Assembly: GCA_018822845.1 (NCBI GenBank)
Contig: JAHJJD010000035.1
Coordinates: 25,738-89,737, forward strand
Length of the DNA: 64,000 bases
Direction of reading: 5' to 3'
DNA from: Gammaproteobacteria bacterium
GTDB taxonomy: Bacteria > Pseudomonadota > Gammaproteobacteria > Thiotrichales > Thiotrichaceae
The position numbers were made by a program, and so were the translations under genes. Each line of letters starts with the position of its first letter. Within the stretch, counting starts at the first letter, position 1. The notes beneath the pieces are model-generated. The model did not search any database, was not told the DNA's origin, and saw nothing but the letters and a program-made list of their open reading frames with translations. Below, in pieces: positions 55,401 to 63,108 of the stretch.

Positions 55401-57145
55401 ACCGAACGGATCAATTCCAATACGTCCTGCAATTTGTCTTTATCCAGACGCAGGCTTTTGCTCAAGTAGGTTTCAATCTGCTCCTCACCAAATGGCAACA
55501 AGATCAACGCCTGATAATCCTGCCCCTTGATACCATCACGGTGTTCGCTGGTGAGCATCGCGTTTTGTTCCTGCACATTACGGAAATAATGCGAACGGCA
55601 GGAAATCAGCATTTTTCCCGCATCCGGGTGTTGGGTTTTGTCCTGTTTTAACGGCGGCAACACGCGCCAAAGCTGCCGGATAAAATCATTCGCCAGCTTG
55701 CTGCTCATGTGGTTGATGACTTCATCCAAACCATCCCAGATCATCAGGGCGCGGTTGGTTTGCACCTGCTGGATAATGTCTTCGGGTTTCACCCCGACAT
55801 CCAGTTGCCCGCCCTTCCAGCTTTTTTTCAGGATGTGGTCGAGAATATCCACCAAGGTGAAATCGACGCGCTTATCCCAAGTGTATTCGCGCAAATCCAC
55901 GTAAATAGGCAATGGCAGAGTCTTGTCGGTCTTGCGCCGCTCCAGCAACTCGCGGGTCAAGGCTTTGCAAGTTGTGGTTTTACCCATGCCATACTCACCC
56001 AACAATGCACAAAACGCGGGTGAATCTTTACCGCGTAACCATTCCAGCAAATATTCCGTAGCAATAATGCCCTCATCGCCCTGATGCTCCTCACCTTTAT
56101 CAATCAGGCTTTGCACATTTTGAATGCTAGTTGCCCGCGCCTTGCTGTGCGTGTGATTCCGGTCAAAACCCTTTTCAGCTTCCACCCACATCCGCTGCGA
56201 AATCCGTTCCACATAATCAACACACTCCACCTCTTCACTCCCCCCTTTGCAAAAGGGGGGCTGGGGGGGATTTCTCGGCGGCACTTTATCAATCAGCTTC
56301 TCAATTCGTAAAAACAATTCCGCAATAAAATCCTTGCGTTTATCTCCTTTACAACGGTCATAGCAAGCATGTTTGTGCCGGAATATCTGCTTTTCCCCCA
56401 AGCCTTTCATGTCGTAATGCTTCCACTCGAAATGCTGGAAACCAACGGGTAAAGCCCGCTCCAAGAGTTTGGGCAGTTCGTGTTCGCTGATGTAATCGCT
56501 GTTAATGAAGGGCAAGCTAACCAGCATCAAACCGAAATCACAAGCCGCCAATGCTCCCTGAATTTCGGCATCCCAGTCTTCGCCCAGTAGCACTTCCCAG
56601 TCTGCCCACAACTCATAGCGATATTTCTTCGATGCACTGAAATGCTGTTTGAGTTCCTCCAGAAACTTGTCAACCTGCGGCTTATCCTTGTTGTCTTTCC
56701 GCGCATAACTCACAAACAGCTTGATGGTACGCTTGCCATCCAACGGCTTGCCCCGCGCTGGCACAATATTCGCGCTGTCGCCATCGGATGCCTCTTCCGC
56801 CGAATACCGCTCAATATTCGTCACCTTGCTGTCTTCGCCCGCAAACCAGCATTCCCGCTCCTCCGCCGCACTACGTTTCTGGCTATCCACCTCAAAACTG
56901 AATTGCACACCTGCTTCTTCCGCCGCCGCATTGATGCGGTTGCGGAACGAACGCAAACTGTTTTGTGCTTTTTGCTGATCCTGATCCGGAAACAAGGTAG
57001 TGAGTACGCTTGCATAATTGAGCGTGTCGCCTTCCAGTGTATCAAGTAACTGGGCAAGCCGTTGCCGGTCGGCATTACCCAGTTCACTTTCCAAACGTGG
57101 CAATAAACGACGGGTTTGAGAAGCAGTGAGTTTGTTGTCAGCCAT
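52412..57145 (-). CDS. TIR-NACHT-WD40 STAND NTPase (putative antiphage/conflict protein)
   Basis: The protein has 1577 aa. An N-terminal helical domain (about 1-95) of unknown kind precedes a TIR domain (about 141-285: IKLFVSYARKDN, WADWEVLLGEDW, SDYISEHELPKLLE). A repeat-derived linker NPPQPPFCKGG follows (292-302). The NACHT NTPase has Walker A GEYGMGKTT (383-391) and Walker B ALMIWDGLDEV (466-476). A helical region and pentapeptide-like repeats (about 840-915) lead to 14 WD40 repeats of 42 residues each (about 934-1523), enough for two seven-bladed propellers, and a short tail. TIR domains of this kind often degrade NAD+ on activation, and WD40 or TPR sensors trigger the STAND ATPase. A defence role is inferred from architecture. 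Confidence 0.9.
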   Translation of the reverse strand: MADNKLTASQTRRLLPRLESELGNADRQRLAQLLDTLEGDTLNYASVLTTLFPDQDQQKAQNSLRSFRNRINAAAEEAGVQFSFEVDSQKRSAAEERECWFAGEDSKVTNIERYSAEEASDGDSANIVPARGKPLDGKRTIKLFVSYARKDNKDKPQVDKFLEELKQHFSASKKYRYELWADWEVLLGEDWDAEIQGALAACDFGLMLVSLPFINSDYISEHELPKLLERALPVGFQHFEWKHYDMKGLGEKQIFRHKHACYDRCKGDKRKDFIAELFLRIEKLIDKVPPRNPPQPPFCKGGSEEVECVDYVERISQRMWVEAEKGFDRNHTHSKARATSIQNVQSLIDKGEEHQGDEGIIATEYLLEWLRGKDSPAFCALLGEYGMGKTTTCKALTRELLERRKTDKTLPLPIYVDLREYTWDKRVDFTLVDILDHILKKSWKGGQLDVGVKPEDIIQQVQTNRALMIWDGLDEVINHMSSKLANDFIRQLWRVLPPLKQDKTQHPDAGKMLISCRSHYFRNVQEQNAMLTSEHRDGIKGQDYQALILLPFGEEQIETYLSKSLRLDKDKLQDVLELIRSVHNLPEMAERPYTLSLIAQHIPQIEQLSLRGETIQGVTLYQSMVDSWLSRDTGKHQFSPQHKKQLMEYLAAALWKSGQRQWNVDDLDEWLDDFLYENPKLASAYLNLDRNVLKEDLRTATFIVRPDDEHFRFAHTSLQEFFLASYLHRALQNGERAGWRLEVMPSLETLDFLAQLFIGDRSKRIRCEQHLSAWLAENDPQSSKLVFHLWLLLAKRGEVVPYQRMALAGEDLFQWEIKGTKDQPLPLHDVDWQGARLEQVAFDYVEFCHCNFQQARLWQAEFQHCRFSGCVMENADLTASVWRLNHLNALDVSTCQLAHSQWVRNQGQAWGAQLAHNQRTDQRIPAKVWAQLNAGHGGQVNCVAFSPDGGKLASGSSDRTVKLWDVASGECLKTFDQHQGEVLSVTFSPDGSKLASGSGDQTVKLWDVASGECLKTFDRHTGGVNSVDFSPDGGKLASGAADQTIRLWDAANGTHVRTFAGHGGTVKSVRFSPDGKKLASASNDRSIKLWDTETGACLRVLVGHADAVTSVVFSPDGRHLASGSNDRTVRLWSVSLGEYLKTFIGHKNGVLSIAFSPDGYYLVSSSRGGAIKLWSVRSGRLSVKDFNNNYNESKSVIFSPDGRMLASAFDDGSIKIWDLERTTCLNVLMGYRGAVTSVIFSPNGHDMVSNSLDNTVKLWDVVSGECLKTFGLHQGEILSVVFIPDSGKLVSSSLDNTVKLWDVATGKCLKIFDQHSYWARLVTFSSDGRMLASGSYDNTLKLWDVLSGECLKTFDQHTDWVRSVTFNPDGGQLASGSSDNTLKLWDVLSGECLQTFDQHQGGVNSVTFSPDGGQLASGSDDKTVKLWDVLSGECLKTFDQHTDWVRSVTFSPDGGQLASGSDDKTVKLWDVLSGECLNTFDQHQGYVNSVTFSPDGRQLASGSEDKTVKLWDVLSGECLKTCYHLPDNNAVTIDEATGRIVYGSAEAWRWLRYREVLDSGETILHPAEIFGPLPGSE
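52590..53346. repeat. Exact 126-bp tandem repeat block encoding the last WD40 blades
   Basis: The landmark GGCACT recurs at 52591, 52717, 52843, 52969, 53095 and 53221, and as GACACT at 53347. The spacing is always 126 bp (42 codons). Copies 10-14 of the WD40 array are almost identical in DNA as well as protein, a sign of recent tandem duplication or homogenisation. Confidence 0.88.
56237..56275. repeat. CCCCCCTTTGCAAAAGGGGGG palindromic repeat inserted in frame in the NACHT gene
   Basis: The palindrome (56240-56260) with the CTGGGGGGGATTT tail is a widespread dispersed bacterial repeat. Here it is read in frame as NPPQPPFCKGG, in the linker between TIR and NACHT. Confidence 0.8.
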
Positions 57146-57237
57146 GGCGCAGCACCAGCAAATTAGAATACCTAATAGCCTAACTGTTTACGCTGATTTG
57201 CTCAATAACGTTTTTGACGATTTCTTAACGATATTAT

Positions 57238-57335
57238 CTGAACCGGGATCACACTGATTTACATGACTAACCCTGATACCGGCACCACCAAAATCACAGT
57301 TAATCAAAAAAATCAGCGTAATCCCAGTTCAGACA
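57238..57335. repeat. 98-bp inverted repeat, right copy, flanking the TIR-NACHT-WD40 gene
   Basis: This is the reverse complement of 52313-52410 with 3 mismatches in 98. It lies 92 bp upstream of the NACHT gene start and 19 bp before the GxxExxY gene. Confidence 0.9.
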
Positions 57336-57354
57336 ACCACCCATCCGCCCTTCA

Positions 57355-57801
57355 ATGACACATCCCCCAACACCCACTACTCTGTCAGATCACGCTCAAC
57401 ACCTGTCCAGACAAATGCAACCATACAAACACTCTGACCTAACTGGCAAAATCATTGGCTGTGCCATGCAAGTGCACAAAACCCTCGGCAACGGCTTTCA
57501 GGAAGTCATCTACCAGCGCGCCCTCACCATAGAAATGGCGGACGCTGGTCTATCATTCGAACGCGAATACGAAATGCCCATTTACTACAAAGAACGGCAG
57601 ATCGGCTCCCGCCGGGTAGATTTCCTGGTCGAAAAAACCATTTCCGTAGAACTGAAAGCCCTGACCCAACTGGAAGATGTCCACCTCGCGCAAGCCATCA
57701 ACTACCTCGAAGCCTACAAACTCGAAGTCGGACTCCTCATCAACTTCGGCGCAAAAAGCCTGCAATTCAAACGCTTGATCAAAAAGTCTGATGGTCGGTA
57801 G
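57355..57801 (+). CDS. GxxExxY family protein (PD-(D/E)XK nuclease-like)
   Basis: The 148-aa protein has the family-defining GxxExxY motif (Gly47-Glu50-Tyr53 in GNGFQEVIY). A later RRVDFLVEKTISVELKAL has Asp89, Glu99 and Lys101 as a PD-(D/E)XK-type metal site. The role of the family is unknown; a nuclease is inferred from the residues. An internal Met21 (MQPYKHSDLTG) is an equally likely start. The gene lies between two copies of the repeat family (57238-57335 and 57811-57857). GxxExxY genes are sporadically distributed, consistent with mobility. Confidence 0.87.
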   Translation: MTHPPTPTTLSDHAQHLSRQMQPYKHSDLTGKIIGCAMQVHKTLGNGFQEVIYQRALTIEMADAGLSFEREYEMPIYYKERQIGSRRVDFLVEKTISVELKALTQLEDVHLAQAINYLEAYKLEVGLLINFGAKSLQFKRLIKKSDGR

Positions 57802-57810
57802 AACCACGCC

Positions 57811-57857
57811 CAAAATCACAGTTAATCATGTAAATCAGCGTAATCCCAGTTCAGACA
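57811..57857. repeat. Third, partial copy of the 98-bp repeat
   Basis: These 47 bases match the end of the right copy (57289-57335) in the same orientation with about three differences. They lie ten bases after the GxxExxY gene, so that gene sits between direct repeat ends. Confidence 0.85.
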
Positions 57858-57909
57858 AGTACATTCCCCCACCCATCCACATTAGTCTGCGTTAATCTGC
57901 CGAATCCTC

Positions 57910-57915
57910 TATAAT
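57910..57915 (+). promoter_or_regulatory. Candidate -10 box for the pseudokinase gene
   Basis: A perfect TATAAT lies 48 bases before the ATG at 57963. The -35 region is poor. Confidence 0.35.
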
Positions 57916-57962
57916 CATTGCCGTTTCGATCACCGGCAATGATTGCGGGAGTTTTTGCACGT

Positions 57963-60440
57963 ATGCCTTTTGCACACACCTCCGAAAGTAGCGACATGGA
58001 AACCACGACCTTATCTGCAACCACCATTGGCGACGGGCGCTACACCCTGCGCCGCTGCATGGCTGAAACTGCCCTCGGCCAACTCTGGTGGTCACAGGAC
58101 CAGCAACAGGAACAAGCCGAAGGCGAAACGGCCAATGTGCTGATTTTCACCGTCCTGCCCGCCCTCGCCCAAAATACCGTGTTTGAACAGGCGCTGCGGC
58201 AGGTGCTCCCTTCCTACCAAAAAGCTGCCCCCTCCCAACCGCATGTCACCGACAATGGCAAGGAAACAGATGGAACCCGCTGGCTGGCGATTCAGAACAT
58301 CCCAGGCATGCTGCTGGCGGAACGCATGCAGGAACTCGACGACCGTGGCATGCCGCAAGCACAGGCACTCGGCATCCTTGAAGAGCTTTCCGACGCGATC
58401 AGTAACCAGCGCCCTGAAGGTGTTTTTGGCTTCCTCGAACCTGGCGCAGTCCTGTTCGGCGAAGGCGGCTGCCGCCTGCTCAACGCACCTGTCGCCGTTG
58501 CCTTGCGCCTTGCCACCAATGGCATCATTTCATACACTGGCAGACACTTAAGCTTCCAGTCTGGCTACGTCAGCCCGGAAGTGGCCCTCGGTGACCCGCC
58601 GACTTCTGCGGATGACACATTTTCACTGGCCTGCATCGCTTACAACCTGTTGCAAGGCAACGCTCCCTACGGCCACCAGACCACCCTGGAAGCTGCCGTG
58701 CGCAACGCCGCACCAGCCAGCATCAAGAAACTCAAGCCGGAAACCTGGGTCGCCCTGCAACAAGGTTTGAGTCTGAAACGTAGCGAACGCCAAAACACCC
58801 CCACCAGCCTGCTGACCGCCCTGCATCCAAAGCCGCGCTCACGCATGCTGTTGCCTGCCGCTGTCATCACCATTGCCAGCGTCGTCGCCTACGCCAGCTA
58901 TCATGTGCTTAGCGGTCTATCGCAAGAAGAGGAAAAACCGCAGGCAATGCAACTCAGCGAACCAGCCCTGACAAACAGCCCGCTGGATCCTGCCGTTCCC
59001 GGAGCCAATCCCGCGCTGGTCGATGAAAACACCGCTCCGGCCCAGCTTGATCAGGAAAGCGTAGACGCCGAAGTCGCCCGCCTCGCTGCTGAAGACAAAG
59101 CCCGCGCCGCAACGGAAGCCGCTGCCAAGGCAGAAGCCGAACAACTGGCTGCGGAAGATGCCAAAAAGCGTGCCGCCGATGCGCAGGCCCAAGCCGCTGC
59201 TGCCGAAGCCGCCAATGCTGAAACCCGCCAGCAGGAAATCAGCAAACTGCTGAAAAATGCAGAAGACGCCATCCAGCAAGGCAAGCTGCTCAGTACTGGT
59301 TCCAATGGAAACTCGGCAGCTGACTACCTCAGCAAGGTGCTGGAACTGGACGCCGAAAACGCCGAAGTAAAAAAACTCGCCACCACCATAGTGGATAACA
59401 AACACACAGAAGCCAGCAAACTGCTGGATTCCGGCGACAATGACTCTGCCCGTGAAATCCTGGCGCAAGCTGACAAGCTGATCACCGAATTTGCCCTCAC
59501 CGACAGCCTGCAACGTCAGGTCAAACTCGAAGCCCAAAACGAGCAGGGCAACCGTGAGCAGCAGAAGCTCCAGGAATACATCACCAGCGCACGTAGCGCC
59601 ATCAGACTCGGCAACCTGACCGAAGGTGACGAACGCAGTGAAAGTGCCGCAGCCTACATCAACACCCTGCTGGACGAATATCCCGATAATGCCGAAGGCA
59701 GGAAACTGCTCAAGGAAGTAGTCCAAAGCCAGCAGGAGCAAGCCCTCAGCTCCATGCGCAAGAACAACATCGGTGACGCCCGCAAACTGCTGGACGGCAG
59801 CCAGCAACTGATCGGCAAATATATGCTGGACGACATGGTGGAACGGCAACTGGCACTGGAAACCCGTTACCGCGACGCTGAAAAGATGGGCATATTCCCG
59901 TCTGCCGGAGAGCCTGCGGCCACCACCGAAAACAAGCCGGAAAACAGGCCCCAAGCAACGAACCACCCAACCCCACCGCCACATAACCAGCCAGAACCAG
60001 CGCCTGCCGCAGAAACCAGGTCTGCCGAACCCGAACCTGTCGTGACAACCCAACCGGAACCTGGCGCACCTGCCATGATTCCCCCCGACAACAACACGCC
60101 GGTAGAAGTTACAGTACCGCCGGATGTACCGGTATCAGAAGCATTCCCACCTCCCGGCAGTGCGGAACCTGTTTCAGACGACTTGCCACCAGTGCAGATC
60201 GATATTCCAATGGTACCACCACCTGCTGCGCCCGCACCCGAGCCAACCACTGTTCAGCCGCCATTGCCTGACCCCATTGCTCCGGTAACGGTTCAGCCCG
60301 AACCTGCACCAGCGGCACTGGTTTTCGAAATTCCCGCCAACCCCGGCAACAATAGCGGTGGCAGTTTCACCCCTGATGTCCCAGGGCTTATGGAAGTCCC
60401 GCTGGATAGCATTAATGAATCCCTGCCACCGGCACAGTAA
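57963..60440 (+). CDS. Membrane-anchored pseudokinase-like protein with Ala-rich and Pro-rich extracytoplasmic part
   Basis: The protein has about 825 aa. An N-terminal Ser/Thr-kinase-like domain (about 25-270) keeps late motifs (SGYVSPEVALGDPPTSADDTFSLACIAYNLL resembles the APE and DxxSL blocks). The catalytic HRD and DFG motifs are not seen; in their place is FGFLEPGAVLFGEGGCRLL. It is thus probably a pseudokinase. One membrane helix follows (about 295-316), then an Ala/Glu/Lys-rich coiled coil, TPR-like repeats (about 430-650) and a Pro-rich tail. The start at 57963 has GGGAG upstream; an ATG at 57996 is possible. Likely a cell-envelope scaffold, by inference. Confidence 0.75.
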   Translation: MPFAHTSESSDMETTTLSATTIGDGRYTLRRCMAETALGQLWWSQDQQQEQAEGETANVLIFTVLPALAQNTVFEQALRQVLPSYQKAAPSQPHVTDNGKETDGTRWLAIQNIPGMLLAERMQELDDRGMPQAQALGILEELSDAISNQRPEGVFGFLEPGAVLFGEGGCRLLNAPVAVALRLATNGIISYTGRHLSFQSGYVSPEVALGDPPTSADDTFSLACIAYNLLQGNAPYGHQTTLEAAVRNAAPASIKKLKPETWVALQQGLSLKRSERQNTPTSLLTALHPKPRSRMLLPAAVITIASVVAYASYHVLSGLSQEEEKPQAMQLSEPALTNSPLDPAVPGANPALVDENTAPAQLDQESVDAEVARLAAEDKARAATEAAAKAEAEQLAAEDAKKRAADAQAQAAAAEAANAETRQQEISKLLKNAEDAIQQGKLLSTGSNGNSAADYLSKVLELDAENAEVKKLATTIVDNKHTEASKLLDSGDNDSAREILAQADKLITEFALTDSLQRQVKLEAQNEQGNREQQKLQEYITSARSAIRLGNLTEGDERSESAAAYINTLLDEYPDNAEGRKLLKEVVQSQQEQALSSMRKNNIGDARKLLDGSQQLIGKYMLDDMVERQLALETRYRDAEKMGIFPSAGEPAATTENKPENRPQATNHPTPPPHNQPEPAPAAETRSAEPEPVVTTQPEPGAPAMIPPDNNTPVEVTVPPDVPVSEAFPPPGSAEPVSDDLPPVQIDIPMVPPPAAPAPEPTTVQPPLPDPIAPVTVQPEPAPAALVFEIPANPGNNSGGSFTPDVPGLMEVPLDSINESLPPAQ

Positions 60441-60522
60441 ATAATGAGACAAAAACAGGGAAAACGAACAACATAAACCCGAAATAGACGATGCCTTGCA
60501 AATACACAAGGCATCTTCCAGT

Positions 60523-61323
60523 CTATGGGTGCCCTGGGCGCGCCCAACGCAAATCAACTGGCGGGCGACGGGGTTCCCAGCGTCGATCCCACCGCTCAGG
60601 GCGACGCGGATCCGGCTGGTAGTGCGGATGCCCCGGCAAAACATTGTTGTTACGTGGCGGCGGCTGAGCCGGATTACTGGCTGGCGGCCTGTTATTGTGC
60701 GGCGTACTGTTGCTGTTACAACTGCGGTACTGCAAGTGATACAGGATGCCTGCGTTGAAGTCGGCGGAATCAACCGTCGCCAGCGCAGCCTCACCGCTAG
60801 AACGCACGGTCATGCCAGAATTGACCCGCAGATTCACATCCGCCCCGCACGCTGACCAGACATTCGCACCAGCAGCCATCTGATGGCGTTTCAGATAGGT
60901 GTTGCTGAAACGCCCGTTAAAGCGCTGGGAATAGGCTGGCCCGCGTGAGCCTCCAAAGAAATATTCGGTATCCAGCCGCGCTTCCGCCCCTGCTGGCAGA
61001 TCGGCAAAACCGCGATAATCCGCACTAATCAGGGAAACACTCATGCCATTCGGCACCTTCACCGGTATCGACAGGTTACAGCTTTTACGCGCAACCTGCG
61101 GATTGCTACCGCCCGCTTCCACCGTATAGCTGTCAAACAGGATGCTGAGCGAACTACCATCCGGACTAACCGAGACTGAGGCAGAACCTGCCGGACAACC
61201 ACTTCCGCCATAGCCGGGCTGGCCAAGTGATATGCTGGCAGCGTGGGAGGGGTTGGCAAAACCCAGCGCTGCCAGTGCCAGTAAACCGAATCCAGCCAGA
61301 CGTATGCTTTGAGATGTATTCAT
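60523..61323 (-). CDS. DUF4360 domain secreted protein with Pro/Arg-rich tail
   Basis: The 266-aa protein has a signal peptide ending SHAA. The DUF4360 core follows: GGSGCPAGSASVSVSPDGSSLSILFD, RKSCNLSIPVKVPNGM and DYRGFADLPAGAEARLDTEYFF. Four cysteines probably form disulfides. Unlike its paralogue it has an extra tail of about 60 residues rich in Pro, Arg and Asn. DUF4360 is best known from fungi and some bacteria; function unknown. It is 57 bp downstream of the paralogue on the same strand. Confidence 0.82.
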   Translation of the reverse strand: MNTSQSIRLAGFGLLALAALGFANPSHAASISLGQPGYGGSGCPAGSASVSVSPDGSSLSILFDSYTVEAGGSNPQVARKSCNLSIPVKVPNGMSVSLISADYRGFADLPAGAEARLDTEYFFGGSRGPAYSQRFNGRFSNTYLKRHQMAAGANVWSACGADVNLRVNSGMTVRSSGEAALATVDSADFNAGILYHLQYRSCNSNSTPHNNRPPASNPAQPPPRNNNVLPGHPHYQPDPRRPERWDRRWEPRRPPVDLRWARPGHP

Positions 61324-61380
61324 GGTTAGTGCCTGTTCTTTCATGAGACTGTCTCCCTGATCTTGTTGTTGACGTATGGA

Positions 61381-61986
61381 TTAGCGGCAGGCGCGATAAC
61401 GGATGTGGTAAACGATACCGGCCTTGAAATCAGCGGAATCCACCGTCGCCAGCCCTTCACCACGCGGTGCACGTACCATCATGCCGGTATTGGCACGCAG
61501 GTTGACATCCTGCCCGCAACGCGACCAAACATTGGCAGTTGCAGCCAGATTATGGGTACGGGTGTAAGTATTGCTGTAGCCGCTGTTAAAGTTGTGGCGG
61601 AAAGCCGGGCCACGCTGGCCTGCGAAGAAATACTCCGCATCAAGTCGGGCACTGCCACCACGTGGGACATCCACAAACCCACGGTAATCAGCACCGATCA
61701 GGGAAATACTGAAACCATTAGGCACATGCACGGGAATGGAGAGATTACAGCTTTTCCGTGCAACACGGGGATTGCTGCCCCCGGCTTCCACCACATAATC
61801 GTCAAACAGGATACTCAGGGACTTGCCATCAGGACTGACACTGGTAGCCGCACTACCACTGGGGCAACCGCTACCACCGTAGCTGGGCGAACCGAGGGAA
61901 ATGGTATCAGTCGCAGTGGATGGGGTTGCTGTCAGGGCCAGTGCAGCGCCAGTCAGCATAATTTTCGCAAGCATGAATGTTTTCAT
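61381..61986 (-). CDS. DUF4360 domain secreted protein
   Basis: The 201-aa protein has a signal peptide (MKTFMLAKIMLTG to TATPSTA). The core is very similar to its downstream neighbour: GGSGCPSGSAATSVSPDG, RKSCNLSIPVHVPNG, DYRGFVDVPRGGSARLDAEYFF and ANVWSRCGQDVNLRANTG. It ends RYRACR without the long tail. An AGGAGT site lies upstream of the start used. The two genes are probably one operon that arose by duplication. Confidence 0.83.
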   Translation of the reverse strand: MKTFMLAKIMLTGAALALTATPSTATDTISLGSPSYGGSGCPSGSAATSVSPDGKSLSILFDDYVVEAGGSNPRVARKSCNLSIPVHVPNGFSISLIGADYRGFVDVPRGGSARLDAEYFFAGQRGPAFRHNFNSGYSNTYTRTHNLAATANVWSRCGQDVNLRANTGMMVRAPRGEGLATVDSADFKAGIVYHIRYRACR

Positions 61987-62199
61987 AAAAATACTCCTCG
62001 CAAGGGGTTGATTAATTGCCTTTACTATCAAGCCGATTTGTGATCGGCAAAATTAGATTAATCGCTGACCAACAGCAGCGGCAGATGCGAGGATTTGCCC
62101 CCTGTAATAACTGAGCGGGTTAATAATTAGACTTTCGTGTCATCATTTTCATACTTTACTGCGTTACAGATTCATGGAAGTAATTGGAGAGGAAGCAAG

Positions 62200-62691
62200 A
62201 TGCAAGCGGATTGCGGCGGTGAAATGTTACGCCGGGTTATTGCCGACCTCCAGCGACAGGCGCAGTGGGCAGGGATTATCCCTTTTCTGGAACAGAATTC
62301 GGATGAATTGCTTGAAAAACGCAGGAAATCACCTGCGACCTACGCCAAAAACAAGCGCTGGTTGCTGAATACCGAACGCCTGACCATAGCACAGGTACTG
62401 GTATTTCGTGCGCTGACCGGAAAAGCGGCCATGTCACAGGGAGAATTTGTACGCCTGCTGGGTGGCAACCCCAACCGGGAAGGTATTTCCCGCGAGGAAC
62501 AGCGTGAAATCCAGGCACTCAACCAGTACTGGAGCAATCAGATACGTAACAATATCCGCCCGCTGCTGGCTGATTATTTCGGCCTGATGGTGGTGCAATG
62601 GGAAGGTTCCGACAAACCCGGCACCGGGGAATATTCCATTTGCACCAGCGAACTACTGCTGCGCTTCTTCAAGGAAAAGCTCTACGCATGA
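62200..62691 (+). CDS. Uncharacterised 163-aa protein
   Basis: The soluble, helical protein has no signal peptide. Notable stretches are RKSPATYAKNKRWLLNTERLTIAQVLVFRAL, which could be a helix-turn-helix-like part, and a C-terminal YGLMVVQWE-like strand (FGLMVVQWEGS). A GAGAGGAAG site lies 7 bases before the ATG at 62200. Its stop overlaps the ATG of a small exported protein (ATGA), so the two are coupled. I recognise no family. Confidence 0.65.
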   Translation: MQADCGGEMLRRVIADLQRQAQWAGIIPFLEQNSDELLEKRRKSPATYAKNKRWLLNTERLTIAQVLVFRALTGKAAMSQGEFVRLLGGNPNREGISREEQREIQALNQYWSNQIRNNIRPLLADYFGLMVVQWEGSDKPGTGEYSICTSELLLRFFKEKLYA

Positions 62692-62933
62692 GCTTACAAA
62701 ATAGGCTTTTTAAAATGGATAAACTGATGAAACCTGCAAAAACACTTTTCCACACCGGTCTGCTACTGCTTCTGATGAGCGGCCAGTCAGCATTTGCTGT
62801 TGATTCAGAGTCCCTGGCTGACGAACTCAGGAAGCTCAAAAAAACTGCTTCAACAGAACAGCCCGCAGAACCCCAGCCTGCCAACCCGGATGCTACCACC
62901 ACCACAACTACCACATTAGCCAGTAGCAAATAG
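62688..62933 (+). CDS. Small exported protein with Thr-rich tail
   Basis: The 81-aa frame starts at an ATG overlapping the previous stop. The signal peptide MKPAKTLFHTGLLLLLMSG to AFA begins at an internal Met (62727), which may be the true start, giving 68 aa. The mature part is short and charged (SLADELRKLKKTAS), ending in Pro/Ala and then seven Thr residues in a row. Probably periplasmic; function unknown. Confidence 0.55.
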   Translation: MSLQNRLFKMDKLMKPAKTLFHTGLLLLLMSGQSAFAVDSESLADELRKLKKTASTEQPAEPQPANPDATTTTTTTLASSK

Positions 62934-62965
62934 CCTCAGCAAACGGCACGATGGATTGTTAATCT

Positions 62966-62995
62966 CCCCGTCATGGGGCGGGGTATATGCTTTTT
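62966..62995 (+). terminator. Weak hairpin with T-run after the small exported protein
   Basis: CCCCG and CGGGG (62966-62970, 62979-62983) form a short stem, followed by TATATGCTTTTT. The stem is short, so the call is weak. Confidence 0.3.
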
Positions 62996-63108
62996 ATGGA
63001 TAAATAAAATACGCAAATCAGACAAATGAATGTCAACATCACATAAGTGAATGCGTTATAAGCAATATGAATAATAGCTCTGATTAACAAACATGCTGGG
63101 GGCATGAC

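Noticed and set aside
58917..60053. A 378-codon minus-strand frame opposite the pseudokinase gene.
   Set aside because: Low-complexity translation rich in Gly/Phe, no start signals; the plus-strand gene has domains and a promoter-like box.
57480..63000. Possible CRISPR array in the repeat-rich 52-58 kb region.
   Set aside because: The repeats are 98-bp inverted copies or WD40-coding 126-bp tandem units without unique spacers, and no cas gene is nearby.
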